DNA of 45,941 nucleotides from a virus, in the IMG/VR virus record IMGVR_UViG_3300044814_000012, positions 1 through 45,941 of that record. One strand, 5' to 3'. How positions within the stretch are numbered: position 1 is the first letter of the stretch; each line of letters begins with the position of its first letter. Shown here in pieces: positions 24,486 through 34,063 of this stretch. The translations under genes and the position numbers were made by a program. Under the pieces are notes generated by a model. The model was not told the origin of the DNA. It saw only the letters and a list, made by a program, of their open reading frames with translations, and searched no databases.

Positions 24486-25090
24486 TGGCTTACAACACAG
24501 CTCGTACCGTCTCGCGTCTCGATCGGCGCGTGAAGGGAAGTGCAATCACGAACGGGTACGCAGGGACGACCCTGACGTTCACGTTGCCGTACAAGATTGC
24601 GACAGACGGGTCTGAGGGCACGCTAGTCGTGACTCAGATATCCACCGGCCTGATCGTACCTTCTACGCAAACTTCGACCAGCATAGTAACTGTGACCGGA
24701 GTTCCAAACACGCCGGCTGACTTCTACATCGGCGTCCTTTACACGTTCCGCTATCGGCTCTCGACCGTGATGATTCGACAGTCCATCCGCTACGGCGAGT
24801 TCCGAAAGGAAGTGGACTCACGCGGTCGTCTGATCGTTCGATATATCAAGCTCCTGTTCCACGACACTACCAACCTAGCAGTGACCGTTTTGCTACAAGG
24901 GCGCACCCTGAAGACGTACACGTACAAGAATGTCGTCACACCGGATGTGCCTGGCCAGTTTCGCGTTCCAGTTCAGGGAAGGAACACGACTGCTACCATC
25001 GAGTTCACGGATACCTCACCAGGCATCTGCTACATCGACGGGTTGGAGTGGGAAGGAACGCACGCTACGAGCACGCAGTTGGTGACGTAG
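24485..25090 (+). CDS. Tail tubular protein B, C-terminal part as separate gene
   Basis: A 201-residue protein. SRLDRRVKGSA, FTLPYKIATDGSEGTLVV, RGRLIVRYIKLLFHDT, GQFRVPVQGRN and ICYIDGLEWEG correspond in order to the final third of T7 gp12 (MDMKIRYTI ... RLQLRRAWVNYEN ... QYRFPVVGN ... GWEGNY). The nozzle protein is therefore split in two here. The ATG overlaps the stop of the preceding part (TAATG), so equimolar synthesis by reinitiation is likely. The alternative, a separate tail-fibre adaptor, is less likely given the ordered match. Confidence 0.75.
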   Translation: MAYNTARTVSRLDRRVKGSAITNGYAGTTLTFTLPYKIATDGSEGTLVVTQISTGLIVPSTQTSTSIVTVTGVPNTPADFYIGVLYTFRYRLSTVMIRQSIRYGEFRKEVDSRGRLIVRYIKLLFHDTTNLAVTVLLQGRTLKTYTYKNVVTPDVPGQFRVPVQGRNTTATIEFTDTSPGICYIDGLEWEGTHATSTQLVT

Positions 25091-25566
25091 TGCTGCGAAT
25101 AACTGAGGCGAAGCGTGAGGATGCCATTTGGCTTTCCTCGCGACTTCGACCAGAAGACGTTAGAGAGATTCAGTCATCAACGGGACGACAGCCAGCAGAG
25201 ATCGTCCCGTTGTCTTTTGATCTATCCGAAGAGTGCTTCACAGTGCGCTTGCGCGAGGGCACTGATGTCATCGCCCTCTACGGAGTAGCTGACGACCCGA
25301 ACGACCCCAGCATGGGCATCGTGTGGTTGCTCGCTACGCCGCGCATGGCCAGCATCAGTCGGCCATTTCTGCGAATCGCTCCACAGCTCCTTGACTATCT
25401 AGCAGGACATTACACTCGCGGCCTCCACAACATCGTGGACGCACGCAATCTCCTGCACCTACGCTGGCTCCAGAAGACAGGCTTTGTCCTGCTCGATGAA
25501 GTCAGACGGCGCAATGGATTCAATTTCCTCCACGCAGTACGCCTTAACAGGGGAGTCAAACCCTAG
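25090..25566 (+). CDS. gp13-like, GNAT-fold protein
   Basis: About 158 residues. The start GTG 25090 overlaps the previous stop. LRITEAKREDAIWLSSRLR, a middle PFLRIAPQLLDYLAGH and a final RWLQKTGFVLLDEVRRRNG resemble T7 gp13, whose sequence follows the acetyltransferase (GNAT) pattern. In T7 gp13 is needed for virion morphogenesis. Gene order (after gp12, before gp14) supports the call. Enzyme activity is not implied. Confidence 0.8.
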   Translation: MLRITEAKREDAIWLSSRLRPEDVREIQSSTGRQPAEIVPLSFDLSEECFTVRLREGTDVIALYGVADDPNDPSMGIVWLLATPRMASISRPFLRIAPQLLDYLAGHYTRGLHNIVDARNLLHLRWLQKTGFVLLDEVRRRNGFNFLHAVRLNRGVKP

Positions 25567-26195
25567 TGTGTGACCCAACAGTTCTCGCGCTCAGCAGCTT
25601 CGCCATCAAGACAGCAGGAGCCATCGGCTCGGCGGCAGCGCAGAACCAGAACTATGAGAAGAACAAGACTGCTGCAATCGGCGCTGAGACCAGCTCTGTC
25701 AACGACATCAATCTGAGAGAGACGCAGGAACAGCAGGCCGCAGGGCAGCAGCTCGAAGCAGCACAACGCCAGACTAGAACCGCGCTGTCATCGGCTCGCG
25801 TGTCGTCAGGCGAAGCAGGCGTGTCAGGCGTTAGCGTCGATGCACTGCTCACGGATATCGGAGCGAAGGAGTCCGTCTACTCGGAGGACGTGAAGCTCAA
25901 CGCGAAGATGACGCAAGATCAGCTAGAGCGACAGAAGCTCGGCATCTACGCGCAGACGCAGGACCGCATCAACGGTCAAACGAAGGCCAACCCGTTCGCC
26001 ACTGGACTGAACATCGCCGGTGGAGCGATTGGCGCGCTGTCACAGCTAACGACGCAGGCACCACCAAGCGACGGGCCAACAGCCAGCGATGCAGTCGGTG
26101 CGGTGAATAATCTAGGCAGCAATCCGCTCAAGATCGGCACGACATACGCCGGCAACCCAACACCACAATTCAAAGTGAGACCAGCAGGTGGATAA
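25566..26195 (+). CDS. 14: Internal virion protein B (gp14)
   Basis: A 209-residue protein (T7 gp14: 196) that is ejected into the cell envelope at infection. It begins with a hydrophobic-Ala stretch (LALSSFAIKTAGAIGSAAA), followed by a long Gln- and Glu-rich helix (RETQEQQAAGQQLEAAQRQ), then VSSGEAGVSGVSVDALL, which is well conserved in the family. The start is GTG, overlapping the stop of the preceding gene by one base. Confidence 0.87.
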   Translation: MCDPTVLALSSFAIKTAGAIGSAAAQNQNYEKNKTAAIGAETSSVNDINLRETQEQQAAGQQLEAAQRQTRTALSSARVSSGEAGVSGVSVDALLTDIGAKESVYSEDVKLNAKMTQDQLERQKLGIYAQTQDRINGQTKANPFATGLNIAGGAIGALSQLTTQAPPSDGPTASDAVGAVNNLGSNPLKIGTTYAGNPTPQFKVRPAGG

Positions 26196-27945
26196 CAGAG
26201 AACAGGCAGACGCCGGCGTAGGGCTCGACCGCATACGGCCAGCCGCGTCTCCGGTTGACACCTACGTACGTCCGAATCAGAACTCAGGACTCAGCCAACT
26301 CGCAGAGAGTCTGAAGGGCATCGCGCCAGAAGTTGCTAAGTACAGCGACGTGGAAGCTGCCAGGCAGTCTGAGTCGCAGAAGGAAGCTGGCGCACGAAAA
26401 GCTCGTGAGCTGTTCGACAGTGGCACATCCTATAAGGATGCGATCAAGAAGGGGCTCATCTCACCGCAAGAGTCGCCGTGGTTCCAGCTCGGAGCCAAGG
26501 AGCAGTACGGTCGCGTGGCAGCAGGAAAGTTCTCGACAGACCTCACGGCAGCAGTCGCGCAGGACCCGACGCTGCAAGACTCCACTGACGTTGCTCAGTA
26601 CGACAAGTTCGCTCAGAACTTCAAGCAACAGTGGACCGCTGACAACATAGGCGAAGAGAACAGAGGCTTGAACTTTGAGCACGGCTTCGGCTCGATGGCA
26701 GAACAGTACGGCGCCGACGAGCGTAGTCACTTCGTTGCTCAAGCAGGCGAGCGGCTGGTGAAGAGCGCAGGCGACAACACCTACCAAGAAGTCTCGACGC
26801 TGTACGACCACGAGACTGGTATGCACACTGACCCGAAGGCAATCGCTCAGGGCATCAACCTTGTGCAAGACAGGATGCTCGCGATGGGCTTGAACCCCCA
26901 CGTTGTGAACGCAGCCACTGTCAAGGCTATTGGAGACATCGTGATGCGCGACGGTGACGTTAGCGCGTTCGACATCCTGAAGACCATCAAGGGCGGCAGC
27001 GGCGACCTGTATCACACCGGCGCAGCTCAGGCCGAGATTCAGAAGGTCACAGCGGCTGTGTACGAGAACCAACAGCGCCACGCCGTAGCCGACAGGGAGA
27101 CACAGGACGCGGCACGCAAGGACGCCATCCGCACTCAGACCAGCGGCATTGCCTTGCAGCTTCTCAACTCGGCTAACCCGTCGCGTGAGAACATCGACGC
27201 TGCCATCAAATCACTAGCTGTGCTCGACCCGAAGGAAGCGGACAATATGAAGCGCTTCAGGGACAACGTCGTCGGAGACAAGTTCAACAACGACACAAAC
27301 AGTATGCAGGGCACCCTCGCTGACATCTTCACGAAGACAGAAGGGCAGGCCGGCTTCGTTGACGTTCACACACTCGTCGGGATGGTAAACGCACACCAGA
27401 TCAACGCTCAGGGTTTCTCATACCTGAAGGGCGAACTGGACAAGCGCGATGAGGAAGCTCGTCGTGTGGCGAACGACCCGCGTGAGCACAACGTCTACAC
27501 TGACCCGCAGTTCACGCACTCGATGACAGGTCTCAGGACGCTGATCGGAAATGAGTTCGACCCTAACAGGACACCGGAGACAGCTCAGCGCATCGACGGC
27601 GCGTCTGCTGAGTTCGGCACGCACTGGCTGGAGTACATGGCCGGCCCTGGCAAGACTTCGACACCGCTAGAGAAGAACAAGTTCCTAACGGAGACGCAGC
27701 AGATCGTCGCTGATAAGTGGCGTCCAACGGACACACAGGCGGCAGTGAAGGGCGCTCAGCCTCCGATACCTGCAATCGACATCCGCTCCCCAGCGGTGCG
27801 CGATCAGGTGAAGAACATGGCTCACCTCGTTGCAGCACAAGAGGCGAGCGGAACTTACTCGCCAGGCGTCACGATCTTTCTGCGACAGAACAAACTGTTC
27901 ACGCGGGACGCAATCGACAAATTCGTCAAGCAGTACAACAAATAG
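26188..27945 (+). CDS. 15: Internal virion protein C (gp15)
   Basis: A 585-residue mostly helical protein, shorter than T7 gp15 (747). DRIRPAASPVDTYVRP and SGLSQLAESLKGIAPEV near the N-terminus are typical of gp15 proteins. Residues 60-150 contain SPWFQLGAKEQYGRVAAGKF. gp15 forms part of the internal core and the trans-periplasmic channel. It overlaps the gp14 gene by eight bases and is followed by the gp16 gene. Confidence 0.87.
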   Translation: MDNREQADAGVGLDRIRPAASPVDTYVRPNQNSGLSQLAESLKGIAPEVAKYSDVEAARQSESQKEAGARKARELFDSGTSYKDAIKKGLISPQESPWFQLGAKEQYGRVAAGKFSTDLTAAVAQDPTLQDSTDVAQYDKFAQNFKQQWTADNIGEENRGLNFEHGFGSMAEQYGADERSHFVAQAGERLVKSAGDNTYQEVSTLYDHETGMHTDPKAIAQGINLVQDRMLAMGLNPHVVNAATVKAIGDIVMRDGDVSAFDILKTIKGGSGDLYHTGAAQAEIQKVTAAVYENQQRHAVADRETQDAARKDAIRTQTSGIALQLLNSANPSRENIDAAIKSLAVLDPKEADNMKRFRDNVVGDKFNNDTNSMQGTLADIFTKTEGQAGFVDVHTLVGMVNAHQINAQGFSYLKGELDKRDEEARRVANDPREHNVYTDPQFTHSMTGLRTLIGNEFDPNRTPETAQRIDGASAEFGTHWLEYMAGPGKTSTPLEKNKFLTETQQIVADKWRPTDTQAAVKGAQPPIPAIDIRSPAVRDQVKNMAHLVAAQEASGTYSPGVTIFLRQNKLFTRDAIDKFVKQYNK

Positions 27946-27956
27946 TCTGAGGACTA

Positions 27957-30900
27957 ATGAACCCGGAAGATCAGATACCTGGTACTCCAGCGGCACAAGG
28001 TGCGCCTCTCGCCGCTAACGGACCTACCGATGCAGAATATCAGGACCTAGCAAAGCAACGGCGCGACTCGATCATAAAGGAACAGGCCGAGAAGCCGCCT
28101 GAGCAAACACCTACGCAACAGCCAGAGCCAAGTAAGCTCTCGCAGTTCTTCGACGCAACGAAGGACTACTTCAAGAAAGGATTGGCGAAGCAGGAGACAC
28201 TAGGCCAGCTCGTGCCGGAAGTAGGCAAGGGCGTGGCTCGTGGCACAGTGGACGCTGGAATGTGGACAGCCGACAAGCTCAATCGAGCGGCGACTGCAAC
28301 AGGCGCAATGAGCGCACTGAAGCCAAAGCCGTCCGACCAGAACTTCGTTGACAAGTGGATGAGTACGCCGCTGGTCGATGACAGGCCGATGACTGGTGCC
28401 GAAGAGGACACCATGCTCGGCAAGCGTGACGCCGGCGTAGAGAACTTCGTTGAAGGCGCTACGCAGATGGGTGTCGGAGCTGGAGTCGCATTGGCATCCG
28501 GTGGGGCAGCGGCCTTAGTTGAAGCTGGTGCTGGCACTGTCGTCGCCGGCTCCGTCGCTGGTGGGCTCGGCGTTGCCGTAGCCACAGACCCGTACGTGAA
28601 GCGTGCCAGTTCAATGCTGGCTAATGCGCCATCGTACATCAGCACTCCTATCAACGCAGTGCTGGCGGCAGACCCGACTGACTCATACCCAACTGCTCTC
28701 CTAAAGTCAGCGCTGGAGAACACGATGACGTTCTACGCCATCGACAAGTTCGCAGCCGGCCTCGGCGTCCTCAAGGCAAAGATGATGGGCGGCGATGTCG
28801 CGGCAGCACAGGATGCAGTCGCAGCGGTCAAGCACGACCCAGCAACACAGGGTCCAATCATCACGCACCAGACAGAAGACGGCCAGTTCGCAATCGTGGA
28901 CAACTCGAAGCCTACCGCTGAAGTTCCGGTTGGAACCGACAGGCGCGCAGCTCCGAGAGAGGGTGCAGTAGATCGTAGAGCGACATCGCGGGACTACTCG
29001 CAGATGACCCACGAAGAGTTGGCAAGAGCGCATTTCGGCCTCACCAGTGATGCGCTGACTCAGGCAAGGATTGCACAAGACGCTCTGAGCAGAAACGAAG
29101 ACGCAGCGATTACCGCAGTACGCGAAGCGAAGATCACGCGCATCACGGACGAAGCGGATAGAGTGAAGGAACTCATGGCTGCTAAGACTGGTCCGACCTT
29201 CGCAACCTCGGCGGACGCAGAAGGTGTTGCAGCCGCGATGAACGAGGACTTTCTTAACGACGCGAGGACGACTCGTAGTATCACCGCTCAGGTCCAGATG
29301 ATCGAGCACCTTAGAACACTGCGCGCTGACGGTGGTGGAGAACTCGGAGCATCTGACCTGATGACTTCGGCTCATCCAGATTTCGACTTCAGCTACTCAC
29401 TAGACCCTGAGCAGGTTAGAGCGACCGTCACCGGCATCGCTGACATCCTGCCTCGCACGATTGGCGTGCAGACGCACGCTGAGACAGCAGCTCTAGCAGA
29501 CGACTTGATCGAGGGGAAAACCGGAGATGAAGTAGTGCAGATGCTGAGAGACAAGAACGTCTCGACACAGGACTTGCCGCAGCACATTCACGCAGGGCGG
29601 CTCCTGATGAACAGCTTGGGGGCGAAGATAGCGAAGCTCAGTCGCGCAGCAGACGCGCAACCAGAGAACGCATTTGCCTTCCAGAATCTTCACAAGTCAT
29701 TGCAGTTCCTCATGGACGTACACGAGCACGCCACTGGCCTCATCTCAACTTCAGGCCGTGCGCTCGACGCCAACAAGATGGCTCTCATAGCAGAGTCATC
29801 CGGCGATGCAGCAGCTCGTGGAACCGGAGAAGCCGGCGCAGCGGAAGCAGCAACGAAACTCGTTGGCGAGATGGACAAACCAGACCTGCTCGCGCTCGCT
29901 CGACAGATCAGGATGGCGAACGGAGACCCAAACGGTATCCTGCAACTGGTTAGAGCACAGCTCGCTGAAGCCAAGATCAAACCCACGTTCGACGAGAACC
30001 TGGCCGACGCCACTGGCGTCATGGGTAAGGCCGGCGTCATCGCTGACGCTGCAATCCAGAGACTCAACGGCATCCGCGTAGAAGCGATGCTGTCTGGTCC
30101 GAAGACTCAGGTTACGTACGTCGTCAGTCACATCCTAGCTGCACTCCAGATGCCTTCGGAAGTGTGGTGGGGCGGCTTAGTCTCTGGCAACAAAGCAATG
30201 AGACAAGAGGGCGCCGACGAACTCGCTGGAATGTTTATGAACCTCAGAGACTGTTGGGCAGGCGCACGCAGAGCGCTGAACACAGGCTCCAGCATTTTAG
30301 ACCCGCAAGGCAGCATCATGCTCGACGCTGGTGGAACAGGCATGGCAACCAACGACCCGCTGAACGTGCTCTCGCAAGGAGCGCATATCCCGTCGCGGAT
30401 GCTCACGTCCATCGCTGAGTTCTTCAAGCAGATGAACTACCGTTCGAGCGTCAGAGCGCAATCGCTCCGACTCGCAAGAGAAGACGGGCTCACCGACGCT
30501 ACAGAGATAGCGACTCGCGTGTCCGACGATATGAAAGCTGCCTTCACAGAGAAGGGCGCAGCTCTCAACCCGAAGGCGCTGGACAAGGCGCGTGCTGGCA
30601 CGTTCCAGACTCCATTGGAGCAAGGCACGTTCGGCAAGTGGATACAGACAGGCGTGCAGGAGCATCCGGCTGGTCGATTGATTATGCCGTTCGTTCGTAC
30701 GCCAGTGAATCTCGACATCTACGCTTGGCAGCGAACACCGATACTCGGAATGTTTCAGCGGCAGATGAGAGCTGACATCGCAGCAGGCGGCGAGCGTCGT
30801 GCTCTGGCCTTCGCTAAGCAGTCGATGGGTCTCGCTACGTGGGGCGGTGCAGCCGCACTGGTGTACAACAAGATGATGACTGGTGGTGGACCAGCTAACC

Positions 30901-31850
30901 CTGCGCTGAATAAGCAATGGCGTGACGCCGGCAACCAGCCGTACTCGATCAAGGTTCCTGGTGGAGGCTGGGTCTCGTACAACCGTGCAAACCCGTCGCT
31001 CACAGCGCTTGGCATTGTTGCCGACGCGGTCGAGGCATCAGGTGAACTGAAATACAAAGACTACCAAGAGCTTGCCGCAGCTTTCACAGTGGGCATAGCC
31101 AAGAACCTTACCAACAAGACTTTCATGCAGGGTATCGCTGAGACTCTGGACGCAGCGTCAAACGGCACGATCAAGACAGTTGAGAAGTGGTGGGACTCGC
31201 TCGGCGGCTCCTTCGTTCCCAACGTGTTGAATCAGACCAACCCTGACGACACGCTCAGGGAGATCAGAGGCATGACGGACGAACTAAAGTCCCGCGTGCC
31301 TGGTCTCTCGACGACACTGGAGCCCCGCAGGAACATCCTAGGCGAGCCGATTATGAAGCCGCCAGGTTCCATCAACGATGCGCTGAACCCGTTCACTTGG
31401 TCTCCGCGAGGCGATCACTCGAAGGACGTTCAACAGCAGCTCGTTGATCTCGGCAAGGGTATGGCGATGCCTCCGACGATGTACGGCAAGCTCAACCTCG
31501 CTGACCGCGACACCTACGACAACGGCACGCACCAGTCTCCGTACGACAGGATGCTGGAGATGCAATCGCAGAGCAGAAACGGTATGCCGAATCTCCGCGA
31601 CAAGCTGACACAGTTGCTAGCCTCGCAGCGGTGGAAGGATGCTGGCTCAGGTAACGAGTCGTATCCTGGCGGCAAGCGGTACGCGCTGGCTTCGCAAGTC
31701 ATCTCGGAGTATCAGCAGAAAGCATTCAAGGATGTGCAGAGAGAATATCCGAAACTCAAAGACGCTGTTACTGGCGGCAAGCATGACAAGGTCAATGCAG
31801 TTCGGAACCCAGCGGCCCCACCGTGGAAGCCGCAGTTCCTCCCTCAATAA
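27957..31850 (+). CDS. 16: Internal virion protein D (gp16), no transglycosylase domain
   Basis: A 1297-residue protein (T7 gp16: 1318), the largest ejection protein of the core. The N-terminal 120 residues are Pro- and Gln-rich. Hydrophobic Ala/Gly-rich segments at about 155-205 (GVGAGVALASGGAAALVEAG) may insert in membranes. Central and C-terminal helices follow (QVTYVVSHILAALQMPSEV, PNVLNQTNPDDTLREIRGM). I find no soluble lytic transglycosylase signature such as the one at the T7 N-terminus, so wall penetration must rely on something else. SD GAGGA supports the ATG. Confidence 0.87.
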   Translation: MNPEDQIPGTPAAQGAPLAANGPTDAEYQDLAKQRRDSIIKEQAEKPPEQTPTQQPEPSKLSQFFDATKDYFKKGLAKQETLGQLVPEVGKGVARGTVDAGMWTADKLNRAATATGAMSALKPKPSDQNFVDKWMSTPLVDDRPMTGAEEDTMLGKRDAGVENFVEGATQMGVGAGVALASGGAAALVEAGAGTVVAGSVAGGLGVAVATDPYVKRASSMLANAPSYISTPINAVLAADPTDSYPTALLKSALENTMTFYAIDKFAAGLGVLKAKMMGGDVAAAQDAVAAVKHDPATQGPIITHQTEDGQFAIVDNSKPTAEVPVGTDRRAAPREGAVDRRATSRDYSQMTHEELARAHFGLTSDALTQARIAQDALSRNEDAAITAVREAKITRITDEADRVKELMAAKTGPTFATSADAEGVAAAMNEDFLNDARTTRSITAQVQMIEHLRTLRADGGGELGASDLMTSAHPDFDFSYSLDPEQVRATVTGIADILPRTIGVQTHAETAALADDLIEGKTGDEVVQMLRDKNVSTQDLPQHIHAGRLLMNSLGAKIAKLSRAADAQPENAFAFQNLHKSLQFLMDVHEHATGLISTSGRALDANKMALIAESSGDAAARGTGEAGAAEAATKLVGEMDKPDLLALARQIRMANGDPNGILQLVRAQLAEAKIKPTFDENLADATGVMGKAGVIADAAIQRLNGIRVEAMLSGPKTQVTYVVSHILAALQMPSEVWWGGLVSGNKAMRQEGADELAGMFMNLRDCWAGARRALNTGSSILDPQGSIMLDAGGTGMATNDPLNVLSQGAHIPSRMLTSIAEFFKQMNYRSSVRAQSLRLAREDGLTDATEIATRVSDDMKAAFTEKGAALNPKALDKARAGTFQTPLEQGTFGKWIQTGVQEHPAGRLIMPFVRTPVNLDIYAWQRTPILGMFQRQMRADIAAGGERRALAFAKQSMGLATWGGAAALVYNKMMTGGGPANPALNKQWRDAGNQPYSIKVPGGGWVSYNRANPSLTALGIVADAVEASGELKYKDYQELAAAFTVGIAKNLTNKTFMQGIAETLDAASNGTIKTVEKWWDSLGGSFVPNVLNQTNPDDTLREIRGMTDELKSRVPGLSTTLEPRRNILGEPIMKPPGSINDALNPFTWSPRGDHSKDVQQQLVDLGKGMAMPPTMYGKLNLADRDTYDNGTHQSPYDRMLEMQSQSRNGMPNLRDKLTQLLASQRWKDAGSGNESYPGGKRYALASQVISEYQQKAFKDVQREYPKLKDAVTGGKHDKVNAVRNPAAPPWKPQFLPQ

Positions 31851-31859
31851 AACTGGAAA

Positions 31860-32084
31860 ATGACAATGGCAGAAAGTATTGAGCGGACGCTTGGCCGAAT
31901 AGAGGGCAAGTTGGACGCTTGGATAGATACTCAAAAAGAGGATGCCGCACGCGACAAGGAAGTTGACGACAGGCTCGACCGATTGGAGAACTGGAAGACA
32001 GGTCTCGCATCGGCTGGTAGCGTGGTCGTCTTCCTGTTCGCGATTGCGGCCAAGTTCCTGTTCGACTTCGCAGCGCGGCACTAG
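31860..32084 (+). CDS. Small holin candidate (gp17.5 position)
   Basis: A 74-residue protein with a polar, charged N-terminal half with coiled-coil pattern (RLDRLENWKTG) and one strong transmembrane segment at about 52-68 (SVVVFLFAIAAKFLFDF). This layout resembles XhlA-like holin-associated proteins rather than T7 gp17.5, but gene order matches T7 17.5. Start is ATG 31860 or 31866. The stop overlaps the next gene (TAGTG). Confidence 0.7.
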   Translation: MTMAESIERTLGRIEGKLDAWIDTQKEDAARDKEVDDRLDRLENWKTGLASAGSVVVFLFAIAAKFLFDFAARH

Positions 32085-32362
32085 TGGCTGACGAGAAAAA
32101 GAAAGCGAACACGCAGGCGCAGATAACGAAGCTGGAGAAACTTCAGGACTTGATTCTCGACGATCTCATTTACGCAGTCGAGAACAAGACCATCACAGCT
32201 ACCGACCGCGCCACGATAATTCGCCTGTTGCAATCAAACGGCTGGTCACTAGACCCAGCGCAAATTCCTTCTGATCTACGCGACAAGCTCACCAACAAAG
32301 TGCGCTTCGACGAAGACATCTCGCCAGACGAAACCGGCGAAAGGAAGCTGCGACTCAGCTAG
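32084..32362 (+). CDS. 18: Terminase small subunit (gp18)
   Basis: A 92-residue protein (T7 gp18: 89) that recognises concatemeric phage DNA and helps initiate packaging. It is helical and charged (ITKLEKLQDLILDDLIYAVE), with a conserved-looking LLQSNGWSLDPAQIP segment. The start is GTG overlapping the previous TAG. The gene is followed immediately by the large subunit, as in T7, without intervening 18.5/18.7 spanin genes. Confidence 0.85.
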   Translation: MADEKKKANTQAQITKLEKLQDLILDDLIYAVENKTITATDRATIIRLLQSNGWSLDPAQIPSDLRDKLTNKVRFDEDISPDETGERKLRLS

Positions 32363-34063
32363 GTGTACTCGCCTGAAGAGATTGCGGAAGCAGGACTAAA
32401 CGACTTCCGTGTATTTCTCTGCCAGGTGTGGGACTACTTGGGATTACCGACCCCCACACCTGTCCAGCTCGACTTCGCATGGAACCTCCAGCACGGCCCT
32501 AACCGGCAAGTGCTGGAAGCGTTTCGTGGAGTCGGCAAGACATGGATTACCGCAGCCTTCGTGCTGTGGCTCCTGTTCATAGACCCGCAGAGAAAGATTA
32601 TCATTGTGTCCGCAAGCCAAGGACTGGCAGACAACACTTCGATATTCTGTAAGTCGCTCATTGATGGTATGCCGCTGCTGCAACACCTTCGGCCACGCGG
32701 CAACCAGCGAGACTCGAATCTCGCGTTCGACGTTGGCCCAGCAACACCCGACCCGTCCCCCAGCGTGAAGTCAGCAGGACTCACCGGACAGATAACGGGA
32801 AGCCGTGCCGACTACATCATTCCCGACGACATCGAAATTCCGAAGAACTCCTACACTCACGTCCTGCGTGAGCGCACCGCTGAATTGGTGAAGGAGTTCG
32901 ACGCGATCATCAAGCCTGGCGGCAGCATCTACTACTTAGGAACGCCGCAGGTCGAGCAGTCGTTGTACAACAAGCTGCCTAAGCGCGGCTACAGAATCAG
33001 AGTGTGGCCGGCTGAGATACCTGAGAGCATCGACGGCTATCACGGCACGCTCGCGCCATTCATTACAGACCTGATTGCACGCGGAGCCAAGCCGGGCGAC
33101 CCCGTCGAGCCGACGCGCTTCCCTCGTGAAGACTTGGACAAGCGGCTCGCATCGTTCGCTAAGAGCGGCTACGCGCTTCAGTTCATGCTCGACACCAACC
33201 CTAGTGAGATCGACAAGCATCCGCTCAAGCTCCGCAACCTGATGATTCAGGACGTGGACGCAGAGCAGGGTCACGTCAAGCTCGTGTGGGGTCAGGACAG
33301 AGATCAAGTATTACAGACGCTCGGCGCTGGCGGCTTCGATGGTGATGTCTACCACAAGCCGGCGTGGAAGAGCGACGAGATGACGAAGTTCACAGGAACC
33401 GTCATGGCTATTGACCCATCAGGAAGAGGACAGGATGAGACCGCGTACGCAATCGTGCGTTTCTTGTACGGTCAGTTATTCCTGGTTGACTGTGGCGGCT
33501 ACAGAGACGGCTTCGCGGAAGCAACGCTTCTCGGTCTCGCAGCAAAGTGCGCCAGATACGGCGTCAATGACATTGTGTGTGAAGAGAACTATGGCGGCGG
33601 AATGTTCACGCAGTTGCTCAAACCCCACGTCCATAAAATCTCAGCAGCTCGCTTTGTTGAGCAGGAAGACATCAACTGGAGCAAGGGACAGAAAGAGCTT
33701 CGCATCATGGACGTTATGGAGCCATTGCTACAGTCGCATCGTCTGGTCGTTGACCGGCGAGTTATCGAGGCTGACCTGAAGGTTCAGGAAGACACTGAGC
33801 GCTACAGCTTGGTCTACCAGCTCACCCGCATGTCACGTCAGAAAGGCGCGCTCCCTAACGAAGATCGTTTGGAAGCTGTGTCGATGGCGTGCGCGTATTG
33901 GGTCGAGCGCATGGACCGAGACAAGGACAAGATGCACGACAAGTTCAAGGCAGACCTTCTCGATGAAGAACTGAAACGCTTCATGGAGGGTTCCTTCAGC
34001 TTCGGCACCGACTACGACCGTTACAACGATGGCGGCGGCAACCTTAACTGGACGGATAATTGA
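32363..34063 (+). CDS. 19: Terminase large subunit (gp19)
   Basis: A 566-residue packaging motor (T7 gp19: 586). The ATPase has Walker A FRGVGKT at residues 54-60, Walker B near PDDIEIP, and the coupling motif YYLGTPQ. The nuclease domain begins with MAIDPSGRGQDETAYAI near 347, and VCEENYGGGMF follows. The start GTG abuts the gp18 stop with no gap. It translocates DNA into the head through the portal and cuts concatemers. Confidence 0.95.
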   Translation: MYSPEEIAEAGLNDFRVFLCQVWDYLGLPTPTPVQLDFAWNLQHGPNRQVLEAFRGVGKTWITAAFVLWLLFIDPQRKIIIVSASQGLADNTSIFCKSLIDGMPLLQHLRPRGNQRDSNLAFDVGPATPDPSPSVKSAGLTGQITGSRADYIIPDDIEIPKNSYTHVLRERTAELVKEFDAIIKPGGSIYYLGTPQVEQSLYNKLPKRGYRIRVWPAEIPESIDGYHGTLAPFITDLIARGAKPGDPVEPTRFPREDLDKRLASFAKSGYALQFMLDTNPSEIDKHPLKLRNLMIQDVDAEQGHVKLVWGQDRDQVLQTLGAGGFDGDVYHKPAWKSDEMTKFTGTVMAIDPSGRGQDETAYAIVRFLYGQLFLVDCGGYRDGFAEATLLGLAAKCARYGVNDIVCEENYGGGMFTQLLKPHVHKISAARFVEQEDINWSKGQKELRIMDVMEPLLQSHRLVVDRRVIEADLKVQEDTERYSLVYQLTRMSRQKGALPNEDRLEAVSMACAYWVERMDRDKDKMHDKFKADLLDEELKRFMEGSFSFGTDYDRYNDGGGNLNWTDN

